The notes beneath the pieces were generated by a model that had not been told where the DNA came from, made no database searches, and saw only the letters and a program-made list of their open reading frames with translations. This document shows, one piece after another, positions 24,469 to 31,806 of a stretch of 64,000 nt of DNA. Numbering within the stretch: the first letter of the stretch is position 1; each line of letters opens with the position of its first letter. The position numbers were made by a program, and so were the translations under genes. This DNA is from Kitasatospora sp. MMS16-BH015 (GTDB taxonomy: Bacteria > Actinomycetota > Actinomycetes > Streptomycetales > Streptomycetaceae), in the NCBI RefSeq assembly GCF_002943525.1, contig NZ_CP025394.1, forward strand, positions 6,897,001 to 6,961,000, read 5' to 3'.

Positions 24469-25500
24469 TTGGACGTGTTCGCCTGTGCCGGGTGCGGTGT
24501 GGAGTTGTCGGCGCCGGTCGCCCGGGTGGCGTTGCCGGTGCACACCTACCACGGGGGTTGGGAGGAGCTGCATCCGCCGCTGATGGAGCCGGGTACCTAC
24601 GCCGTGGAGCCGCTGCCGACCGGGCCGCCCTGGCGGGTCTGGGCGGAGGTCGGGGCGGAGGAGGCGGCACGGCAGGGGGTGTACGCGCCGGAGTACTCGG
24701 TGTCCTTCGGGGCCCGGGGCCAGATCGTCATCGCGCCGGGGGACTCCCGGGCCATGCGGCTGATTCCGGAGAAGTGCGGCGGCTACTGCATGGGGGTGGA
24801 CGGCCGGGACGGGCCCAACCTGGCCTGCGTGGGATGTGGCCGGGCCGTGGCGACCCGGGTCGACGACTGCGGGTCCTGGCAGACGGTGTGGTTGGAGCCG
24901 GCAGCGGTGGTCCGCCGGGATTCCGGGCGGTCGGCCGTGGTGCCGGACTGGGCGGACTTGGCGAAGCCCGAGCACCGGGTGCCGCCCGTGGAGCTCGACG
25001 GGTCGTGGAGCCGCCGCTGGGAGGCGGCGGTCGCCGTCATGGCGGCCCACCTGGTGGCGGCCACCGACGGTCACCCGGTGGTGCTTCCGGTCGGGCCCGT
25101 GGCCGACCTGTTCGGGCACGCCGTCGCACGGTGCCTCCCGCCCGGACCGGACGCCCGCTCGGTGGGGCTGGCCGGCCCGGGGCTCGGCGTCCCGCAGGCC
25201 CGGCCGGACGTGCTGCTGGTGCCGCGTCACCCGCTCACCGGCGAGCCGTGGCGCCCGACCGGGGACGAGAGGGCCGTGGTGGCTCCGTTGGACAGTGGAG
25301 TCTGGGCGTACTTCGCCGGCCCGGGCGAGACCTCGCCGATCCCTGCCACCGGCGGGCTGCCGGCGGGCGTGCTGCGCGACGACTACCCGGTGCGGTCACG
25401 CCCCTGGTATCCCCTTGAGCCCCACCACAACGCCTTCCGGCACACCATGGTCCGCCTCCCGGCCATCCGCAGCCCCCGGCTGCGCCGGTACTTCGACTGA
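24469..25500 (+). CDS. Hypothetical protein with two CxxC pairs, 343 aa
   Basis: I do not recognise this family. The protein begins with a zinc-ribbon-like pair, DVFACAGCGVELSAPVARVA at residues 2-21, and has a second pair in NLACVGCGRAVATRVDDCGS near 120, so it probably binds a metal ion. The remainder is a mixed alpha/beta sequence without membrane segments. The TTG start at 24469 is supported by CGGAGGAGCCTGC immediately before it. The promoter and first codons recur in degraded form after the gene (25568-25700), pointing to a past duplication. Confidence 0.7.
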   Translation: MDVFACAGCGVELSAPVARVALPVHTYHGGWEELHPPLMEPGTYAVEPLPTGPPWRVWAEVGAEEAARQGVYAPEYSVSFGARGQIVIAPGDSRAMRLIPEKCGGYCMGVDGRDGPNLACVGCGRAVATRVDDCGSWQTVWLEPAAVVRRDSGRSAVVPDWADLAKPEHRVPPVELDGSWSRRWEAAVAVMAAHLVAATDGHPVVLPVGPVADLFGHAVARCLPPGPDARSVGLAGPGLGVPQARPDVLLVPRHPLTGEPWRPTGDERAVVAPLDSGVWAYFAGPGETSPIPATGGLPAGVLRDDYPVRSRPWYPLEPHHNAFRHTMVRLPAIRSPRLRRYFD

Positions 25501-25567
25501 CACTTCCCGCTTCGCGGCCAGGCACCGTCCTCGACAGGCAAGAGGGGGAGGGTCGTTCGTCGCGGTG

Positions 25568-25700
25568 GCGAAAATCGGTGGCTCCGCCGGGGCGGGGCGG
25601 GCACAATCCGCGGGAGATCGGGGTGTCGAGGAGCCTGTGCAGCGTCGCAGGTTGCGGAGAGTGCCCGGGTGGGGCTCGTCAAGTCGGGCTCCGGGGGCCG
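25568..25700 (+). pseudogene. Truncated second copy of the 24469 gene start
   Basis: This stretch closely resembles the region before and at the start of the preceding gene. Shared blocks include TCGGTGGCTCCGCC, GGCACAATCCG and GAGGAGCCTG. Past the start, one frame reads CSVAGCGECPGGARQVGLRG, parallel to FACAGCGVELSAPVARVALP in the intact gene. The similarity then stops. I infer a tandem duplication of which only the promoter and about 20 codons remain. Confidence 0.55.
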
Positions 25701-25770
25701 GTCTTGGCCTTCGTGGTCGGTTCGTGCGCCGGCGTGCTGACGCCTCGTCCATCGAACGGAGACCCCACTC

Positions 25771-26223
25771 ATGGCGGAGACGAACTCGGCCGCTCCCGGC
25801 CCGATCGAGGTGCTGGCCCGCTACCGGCAGGCCATGCTCGACAAGTCCGCGGACGACCTGGCCGAGTTGTACGCGGTCGACGCCGTCCACGAATTCCCGT
25901 TCCTCTTCCCCGGCATGCCCGCGAGCTACCTGGGGCGCGAGGAGGTCCGGGCGGGCTACCGGGCGGCTTGGGGCGCGAGCCCGGCGCAGGTGCGGGAGAT
26001 CCGCGAGGTCGCGCTCCACCGGAGCACCGATCCGGAGGTGATCACCGTGGAGCAGACCGTCTGCGGGGTGGTGACCACGACCGGGCGGCCGTTCAGCCTC
26101 CCGGGGCCGTTGGTGATCCGGGTCCGTGGCGGCCTGATCCGGCACGTCCGCGACTACCTGGACGGGCTCGGCGTGGCCCGGGCGATGGACAGGCTGTCCG
26201 CCGTCGCCGCCGCTCTGAACTGA
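25771..26223 (+). CDS. SnoaL-like/NTF2-fold protein
   Basis: This 150-residue protein has the NTF2-like fold of SnoaL-type proteins. Recognisable parts are VLARYRQAMLDKSADDLAEL at about 12-31, YAVDAVHEFPFLFPGMPASY, and the strand-rich end VIRVRGGLIRHVRDYLDGLG. Family members include small-molecule isomerases, hydrolases and non-catalytic ligand-binding proteins, so the reaction is open. It precedes the multicopper oxidase gene by about 120 bp on the same strand. Confidence 0.8.
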   Translation: MAETNSAAPGPIEVLARYRQAMLDKSADDLAELYAVDAVHEFPFLFPGMPASYLGREEVRAGYRAAWGASPAQVREIREVALHRSTDPEVITVEQTVCGVVTTTGRPFSLPGPLVIRVRGGLIRHVRDYLDGLGVARAMDRLSAVAAALN

Positions 26224-26345
26224 CGTTCAGGTGGTTCCCAGGAAGTCGTGTGGGCCCTAGCATTCCTGCGCGCGGACGAGCCATGTGCGGTGGCCGCCGT
26301 CGCCGAACCGACCGGCTCCCTCACTTCCGGAAGGACACCCTCACC

Positions 26346-27530
26346 ATGTCTGCACGACAGACGGACACGGACAGCCGCCGTACCGTGATCAGGACGCTCC
26401 TCGGCGGCAGCGCGCTCGCCGCGGTGGCGGGCTCCGCCGCCCTCGGGGTCGGCGCCGCCGAGGCCCAGGCGGCGCCGGCCGGGACCACGGTGGACCCGTT
26501 CGAGACCGCCCGGTTCACGCCGAACGGCCGGACCCGGGAGTACTGGATCCAGGCCGATTCCTTCCTGCACAACACCGTGCCCAACGGCGTGGACGGCATG
26601 ATGGGCACCGCCTACGCCCCGGACCAGACCAGCTTCTGGGCGGTCGGGTTCCGGGCCTACACGCCCGGCTGGGGCGAGCCGTTGGCGGCGGACCTCGGCG
26701 TGCGGGGCATCGGTGCGAACAGCGGCATACCCGGCCCGGTCATCCGGGCGGTGGTCGGCGACACCGTCAAGGTGCACTTCCGCAACAACGACGAGCACTA
26801 CAAGTGGCCGCACAGCATGCACCCGCACGGCGTCCGCTACGACCCGGACAACGACGGCGGCTACCTCGCCGACGCCCCCCAACGCCCCGGCACCGCAGTC
26901 GGGTTCGGCGAGACCTACACCTACACCTGGACCTGCCAACCGAGTTCGGTCGGCACCTGGCCGTACCACGACCACTCGGTGCCGCAGACCATCCCCGGCC
27001 CGAGCGCCCGGACGGCGGGGAGCCTGGCCGCGGGCAGCATGCCGACGGCCGGCATGCCGGCGGGCGGCATGGCGATGGGCGGCGGAGGTGTGATGGAGAT
27101 CGGCGCCGAGCTGGGCCTGTTCGGCATCATCGCCGTCACCGACGAGCTCACCCCCGCCGTGGACCGGGAGTTCGTGCTCTTCTTCCACGACGTGTACCAG
27201 GCGGACGTGCCCTCCGTCGCCCAGGACCTCGACCTGTTCAACGGCGGCGCCTTCCTCGACAACACCCCCACCTTCACCGCCAAGGTCGGCGAGCGGGTGC
27301 GCTGGCGGATCGCCGCCCTCGGCAAGGAGTTCCACGTCTTCCACCTGCACGGCCACCGCTGGCGTAGCGACCAGGGTTACCAGGGCTGGGTGGATTCCCA
27401 ACTCATCGGGCCCTCCACCACCTTGACCGTGGAGTACACCGAGGACAACCCCGGCGACTGGATCTACCACTGCCACGTCACCGACCACATGATGGGCGGC
27501 ATGGTGGGCCGCTACCGCGTCACCCGCTGA
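26346..27530 (+). CDS. Tat-exported multicopper oxidase (laccase-like)
   Basis: This 394-residue oxidase couples substrate oxidation to O2 reduction outside the cell. The N-terminus DSRRTVIRTLLGG is a twin-arginine signal, followed by a hydrophobic Ala-rich stretch ending near AEAQAAPA. Copper-ligand motifs are HSMHPHGV and WPYHDHS in the first domain and HVFHLHGHRW and HCHVTDHMMGGM in the last. A Met/Gly-rich loop (SMPTAGMPAGGMAMGGGG) near 227-244 resembles copper-binding loops of cuprous oxidases. Length fits a two-domain enzyme. The stop is six bases from that of a convergent gene. Confidence 0.9.
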   Translation: MSARQTDTDSRRTVIRTLLGGSALAAVAGSAALGVGAAEAQAAPAGTTVDPFETARFTPNGRTREYWIQADSFLHNTVPNGVDGMMGTAYAPDQTSFWAVGFRAYTPGWGEPLAADLGVRGIGANSGIPGPVIRAVVGDTVKVHFRNNDEHYKWPHSMHPHGVRYDPDNDGGYLADAPQRPGTAVGFGETYTYTWTCQPSSVGTWPYHDHSVPQTIPGPSARTAGSLAAGSMPTAGMPAGGMAMGGGGVMEIGAELGLFGIIAVTDELTPAVDREFVLFFHDVYQADVPSVAQDLDLFNGGAFLDNTPTFTAKVGERVRWRIAALGKEFHVFHLHGHRWRSDQGYQGWVDSQLIGPSTTLTVEYTEDNPGDWIYHCHVTDHMMGGMVGRYRVTR

Positions 27531-27536
27531 CGGTAC

Positions 27537-28112
27537 TCAGCCAGCGTAGGCCGAGTGGACCTCGGCGCCGGGGCAGCAGGCGGAGTCCTCGTCGGGGAGC
27601 ACCGTGTGGCAGCCGCCGCACAGCAGGACGGTGTCGGGCTCCTCCGGGCCGATGGTGGAGACATCGTTGGCCCGGACCACCAACTGCCAGGTGTCCCAGG
27701 GCTCTTCGCCCTGGGCGTCGATCACGCCGTCGAGCAGGTGGTCGAAGCCGAAGCCCTCGAACCCGGGGTGGCCCTGGGTCCGGGCGCCGGGCTTCAGGAA
27801 GTGCTCGACCAGGTAGGCCATCCACTCGGCCGCGGCGTAGAACTTCTCGTGCCCGTTCCACTCGATCGCGGTGCCGTCGGCCGTCGGCTCCCACTTGCAC
27901 CACAATCCGGGCTGCCCGGCCGGCGGCTTGTTGTGCTCGCGGATGTCGGCATCGCGGCCCTGGCCCGCGTACCCGCTGCCGTCGACGAAGTACGGGCCGT
28001 TGGCCCGGTCCATCCGCCGGGTGCCGGCGAACTTCCGCAGGTAGGCGATCTCTTGCGGGTTGAGCGGCGGCTCGACGGCTATCCGGCCGGTGAATTCGGT
28101 GGTGTACCCCAT
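27537..28112 (-). CDS. Conserved hypothetical protein with C-terminal Cys motif
   Basis: This is a 191-residue protein of unknown function. It starts MGYTTEFTGRIAVEPPLNPQ and continues EIAYLRKFAGTRRMDR, a beginning I associate with a conserved but uncharacterised bacterial family. The C-terminus has CGGCHTVLPDEDSACCPGAE, likely a zinc-binding knuckle. No signal peptide or membrane segment is present. The ATG at 28112 lacks a visible Shine-Dalgarno sequence, so translation may be leaderless or the true start may differ. Confidence 0.7.
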   Translation of the reverse strand: MGYTTEFTGRIAVEPPLNPQEIAYLRKFAGTRRMDRANGPYFVDGSGYAGQGRDADIREHNKPPAGQPGLWCKWEPTADGTAIEWNGHEKFYAAAEWMAYLVEHFLKPGARTQGHPGFEGFGFDHLLDGVIDAQGEEPWDTWQLVVRANDVSTIGPEEPDTVLLCGGCHTVLPDEDSACCPGAEVHSAYAG

Positions 28113-28503
28113 GCGGGGAGCGTAGCGGCGCCGTCCGACAGCCCGGGGCGGCCCGGGTCAGGCGTGGGCGGTGGCGGACTTGGCGCAGCCGCCGGGACGC
28201 CCGGAGGGTCGGGTTCTGGCTGGTCATCGGGGTGGCTCCAGGGGGTGGTGGGCGATTCGGTGACGACCCTAGGGGCAGCCGTGACCGATTTGCGTTGCCG
28301 CCGCATTGCGCCATCTGATGATCCGTCAGAATGGCCACCGGCCTGCGGGGTGGGGTGTGGACGCAGTACTGCCACCTGACCTGGGAGGTTCGACCGATCG
28401 ATCATGTTGAAAACTGTTGACTCTTGATGTCAGCTCGTGGTCGGATGAGTTTGTTCTTGTTGATGCCGCGCGGGGTGGTGCGGCAGGCCAGGAGGGACCG
28501 ACG
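28113..28503. promoter_or_regulatory. Intergenic region before galK
   Basis: This 391-bp gap lies between diverging genes and holds no supported gene. The galK-side part is notably AT-richer (around 28400-28470, including TTGAAAACTGTTGACTCTTG) and probably contains the promoter. A near-palindrome TCTGATGATCCGTCAGA lies at about 28313-28329. GCCAGGAGGGACC just before the ATG is the galK ribosome-binding site. Confidence 0.4.
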
Positions 28504-29646
28504 ATGGAGCTCCTCACCCGCTTCGCCCAACGCTTCGGCGCGGAGCCGGAGGGTGTCTGGGCGGCACCCGGCCGGGTCAATCTGATCGGCGAACACACCG
28601 ACTACAACGAGGGCTTCGCCCTCCCGTTCGCGATCGACCGGCACACCCGGGCCGCCGCGAGGCGGCGCACCGACGACACCGTCCGGGTGGCCTCCTCGGC
28701 CGCCGGCTTCGCCCCGGTGGAGATCGCCCTGGACGAGGCCGACCCGGAGAAGATCGAGGGCTGGGCCGCCTACCCGCTGGGCGTGCTGCTGGTGCTGCGC
28801 GGCCTCGGCCACCGGGTGCCCGGCCTGGACATCATGGTCGAGTCCGAGGTGCCGGTCGGTGCCGGCCTCTCCTCCAGTGCCGCCCTCTGCTGCTCGGTGG
28901 CCCTCGCCGTCAACGAGCTGGCCGGCCTCGGGCTCAGCCCGCAGGCGCTGGTCGAGATCACCCGCCAGGCCGAGAACCAGGTGGCCGGGGCGCCCACCGG
29001 CCCGCTCGACCAGTCCGCCTCGCTGCTCGGCGTGCGTGACGCGGCCGTGCTGCTCGACTGCCGCACGCTGGCCGCCGAGCCCCTCCCGCTCGGCCTGGAC
29101 GCGGCCGGCCTCACCATCCTGGTGCTCGACACCCGCGCCGAGCACGCCCACTGCGACGGCGGCTACGCCGCCCGCCGGGCCGGCTGCGAGCAGGCCGCCC
29201 GGACTCTCGGCGTGCCCGCCCTGCGCGACCTGACCGAGGACGAACTGACCGGCCGGGCCCGCCACTTGCTCGACCCGCGGAGCTACCGGCTGGTCCGCCA
29301 CGTGGTCACCGAGAACGCCCGCGTGCTGGAGACCGCCGCCCTGCTGGAGAGCAGCGGGCCCGGCGCGATCGGCCCGCTGCTGACCGCCTCGCACGCCTCC
29401 CTCCGCGACGACTTCCAGGTCTCCTGCGCCGAGCTGGACGCCGCCGTCGAGGCCGCGCTGGGCGCAGGTGCCCTCGGGGCCCGGATGACCGGCGGCGGCT
29501 TCGGCGGCTCCGCGATCGCCCTGGTCCCAGTCCCGGCCGCCGAGGCGGTCGCGGAGGCCGTCACGGCCCGGTTCGCCGTCGAGGGTTTCGCGGAGCCGTC
29601 CGTGTTCGCCGTCCGCGCGGACGAGGCGGCGCACCGCCTGCTCTGA
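28504..29646 (+). CDS. galK: Galactokinase
   Basis: This 380-residue GHMP kinase phosphorylates galactose at C1, the entry step of the Leloir pathway. The galactokinase signature GRVNLIGEHTDYNEGFALPF is at about 23-42, the GHMP ATP motif VPVGAGLSSSAALCCSVAL near 116-134, and the third motif GARMTGGGFGGSAIALV near the C-terminus. Length is normal. The ATG at 28504 follows AGGAGGGACCGACG. No galT or galE is adjacent. It lies just upstream of cluster 2, which contains an alpha-galactosidase-family enzyme, but a hairpin and 450 bp separate them, so a functional link is only a suggestion. Confidence 0.93.
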   Translation: MELLTRFAQRFGAEPEGVWAAPGRVNLIGEHTDYNEGFALPFAIDRHTRAAARRRTDDTVRVASSAAGFAPVEIALDEADPEKIEGWAAYPLGVLLVLRGLGHRVPGLDIMVESEVPVGAGLSSSAALCCSVALAVNELAGLGLSPQALVEITRQAENQVAGAPTGPLDQSASLLGVRDAAVLLDCRTLAAEPLPLGLDAAGLTILVLDTRAEHAHCDGGYAARRAGCEQAARTLGVPALRDLTEDELTGRARHLLDPRSYRLVRHVVTENARVLETAALLESSGPGAIGPLLTASHASLRDDFQVSCAELDAAVEAALGAGALGARMTGGGFGGSAIALVPVPAAEAVAEAVTARFAVEGFAEPSVFAVRADEAAHRLL

Positions 29647-30096
29647 CCGACGGCCGGCCCGCCTTGTCCGAGTGATCACCGGCTCTCCGAACCACCGGCC
29701 GGGCCGCCCGGCCGGCTGCCCTGACCGGGGGCCCTGATCGACTGGCCCACCCGGCCACCGTTCGGGCCCGCCGCCCGGCCGGTCCCACCGCACTCCCGCA
29801 CCACCCGCGCTCGCCGTCGCCCGGTCCCACCCCCGACCGGCCCACCGGCACGTACCGGTCCCACCGACGACCGGTGCGCCGCCCCGCCGCCTGATGCGGC
29901 CCTCGAGCTCCCCCGGAAGTCGGCAGGGTGACCGACTTCCGGGGGCCCACCGGTGCCCGGCCGCCACCACGCCCGGGCCCGAGGTCATCACCGTCAACGT
30001 CACCGCCATCGCGGCCGAGCCCAGGGCCGCCGCGACCGTCACCCCGCGTACGTCCACGCTCAGTCCGGGCGCCCAGTGCCCTTCACGAGGAGATCC
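29647..30096. other. Intergenic region before cluster 2
   Basis: This 450-bp stretch has no convincing gene. It contains three copies of CCGGTCCCACC (29779, 29821 and 29855) and a strong hairpin at 29910-29945. The right end carries GAGGAGATCC, the ribosome-binding site of the first gene of cluster 2. The cluster promoter must lie between the hairpin and about 30080, but I cannot assign boxes with confidence. Confidence 0.45.
29910..29945. terminator. 14-bp perfect hairpin between galK and cluster 2
   Basis: The arms CCCCCGGAAGTCGG (29910-29923) and CCGACTTCCGGGGG (29932-29945) pair perfectly around an eight-base loop. It lies 264 bp after galK and 150 bp before cluster 2. It could end galK transcription or act as an operator for the cluster. 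There is no T-tract. Confidence 0.5.
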
Positions 30097-31806
30097 GTGC
30101 CGCACTCTCCCACCGCTACCGGCACCGGCGACCTGCCGGGCGCCGGTCTCGTTCCGCTGCTCACCACCCTGCTGGCCGACCTGCTCGGCACCGAGATCGA
30201 GCCCGACCAGGACTTCTTCGCGGCCGGCGGCGACTCCCTGACGGCCATTCAACTCTGTTCTGCTGCAGGGGCTCAGGGCCTGGAGCTACGGCTGGCCGAC
30301 GTGCTCGTCGCGCCCACCGTCCAGCAGTGGGCCGACCTGCTCGCCGACCGCGCGGCCGGCGATGCCCCGGCCGCGGCATCGGGTACGGCCGAGTCGGCCC
30401 GGGTGCCGCTCACGCCCACCCTGCACGACTTCCTGGAGGAGTTCGGCAGCACCCGCCACCACCGCAACCTGGTCGGCGTCTTCCGGCCCCTCCCGGCGGT
30501 GGGCGAACTCGAGCTCCCGGCAATCGACCTCGCTGCGCTGGAGCGTGCGCTCGCCCGGCTGGTGGCCCGGCGGGATTCGTTCCGGCTGCGGATCCGGCCG
30601 GACGGGGCAGGCTGGCGGCAGGAGTCGGTTGCGGCCGGTGCGGCCGTGGTGCCGGTGGAGCGGTACCGGTACGAGGGGGAGCCGGCCGACGGACCCGCCT
30701 ACGTCGAGGAGTTGGCCTCGGCGGCGCAGCGGCGGCTGGACCTCGGGGACGGGCCGACCGGGCGGGTGCTGGCGGTGGAGTCGCCCGGCTTCACTCGGCT
30801 GGTGCTGATCCTGCATCACCTGGTCGCCGACGGGCTCTCCTGGCCCTTGCTGGTGGGGGAGTTGGGCGAGTACTACGAGCAGGAGCGGGCGGGCCTCCCG
30901 GTCGAGCTCCCGGCGGCGGGCAGTTTCGCCGACTGGGCGGCGGCTGCCGTGGGCCGAGCCGGGCGGCCCGAGGCCCGGGCGGAGCAGCAGTGGTGGGTCG
31001 ACCAGCCCTGGGAGCAGGCCGCCCCGCTGCCGCTGGACCACCCCGAGCTGCGCGGTAGCAGCACCGCCGCGGCCGAGGTCTTCGAGTGGACCGAGCTCGA
31101 CCCCGCCCGCACCGCCGCCCTGGCCGAGGCCGTCCGCCGTCGACCCGAACTCACCCTGCCCGACGTGCTGTTGGCCGCACTCGCGGCGGCCTGCGACTGG
31201 GCTGAGGGTCGGCCGGTGCTGCTCAAGACGGTGGGCCATGGCCGTCCCGCCTGGCCGGGCACGGCACCGGAGGCCACCACCGGCTGGTTCTCCACCCACT
31301 GCCCGCTGCTGCTGCCCACCGGCGGTGCCGACTCGGCCGAGCGCCTGGCGGCGGCCGTGGCCGCCCGCACCGCCGTGGGGGAGGGCGGCACCGGCTTCGG
31401 CCTGGCCCGCTACCTCGGCCCGCCCGAGGTGCGGGCGGAGCTGGCCGCCCGGGTGAGCTGGGACGCCGCGATCGACTTCAACTACCTGGGCACGCTGCGT
31501 GCTTCGGCCGCCGGGCCGTTCGAGGAGCTGGACGAGCCGGCCGGCCGGATCTTCGACCCGGCCCACCTGGTGCCCTGCCCCATCCGACTCACCTCCTACC
31601 TGGCCGAAGGCTCCCTGGTCACCCGGTGGATGACCTCCGGCCCGCTCTGGGAGCGGTCCACCGTGCACCGCATGCAGCGCCGCTACCTCGCCGCACTCGA
31701 GGACCTGGCCGCCCTGCTCGGCGCGGAGACCGCGCACCCCGCCGCCGTCGCCGACCAGGCCGACGGCGCCGACCACGCCGACCACGACGAACGGACCACG
31801 TCATGA
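30097..31806 (+). CDS. Carrier-epimerase-like didomain NRPS protein (cluster 2)
   Basis: This 569-residue protein joins a carrier domain (residues 1-85, DFFAAGGDSLTAIQLCSAAG with the pantetheine Ser near 47) to a condensation-superfamily domain of epimerase type. Epimerase-like signs are LTPTLHDFLEEFG, HHLVADGLSWPLLVGELGEY near 239, GHGRPAW...TTGWFSTHCPLLLP near 378, GEGGTGFGLARYLG and DFNYLGTL. Normal epimerases have EGHGRE with a catalytic Glu; here that position is Val (TVGHGRP). It may therefore not racemise and could instead act in condensation or presentation of the substrate. The start is GTG at 30097. It is the first gene of the ten-gene operon. Confidence 0.82.
   Translation: MPHSPTATGTGDLPGAGLVPLLTTLLADLLGTEIEPDQDFFAAGGDSLTAIQLCSAAGAQGLELRLADVLVAPTVQQWADLLADRAAGDAPAAASGTAESARVPLTPTLHDFLEEFGSTRHHRNLVGVFRPLPAVGELELPAIDLAALERALARLVARRDSFRLRIRPDGAGWRQESVAAGAAVVPVERYRYEGEPADGPAYVEELASAAQRRLDLGDGPTGRVLAVESPGFTRLVLILHHLVADGLSWPLLVGELGEYYEQERAGLPVELPAAGSFADWAAAAVGRAGRPEARAEQQWWVDQPWEQAAPLPLDHPELRGSSTAAAEVFEWTELDPARTAALAEAVRRRPELTLPDVLLAALAAACDWAEGRPVLLKTVGHGRPAWPGTAPEATTGWFSTHCPLLLPTGGADSAERLAAAVAARTAVGEGGTGFGLARYLGPPEVRAELAARVSWDAAIDFNYLGTLRASAAGPFEELDEPAGRIFDPAHLVPCPIRLTSYLAEGSLVTRWMTSGPLWERSTVHRMQRRYLAALEDLAALLGAETAHPAAVADQADGADHADHDERTTS

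Noticed and set aside
28239..28338. Possible small minus-strand gene starting before the 27537-28112 gene
   Set aside because: The frame runs out of phase through the next gene and gives an Arg/Pro-rich sequence; no ribosome-binding site.
29928..31058. Alternative + strand frame at the start of cluster 2
   Set aside because: It is Arg/Ala/Gly/Pro-rich shadow sequence overlapping the carrier-epimerase gene, whose frame has the GGDSL and HHxxxDG motifs.
30097..31806. Calling the second domain an ordinary condensation domain
   Set aside because: GHGR...TTGWFSTHCP, GTGFGLARYLG and DFNYLG are epimerase-type features. It is reported as epimerase-like with a missing Glu.
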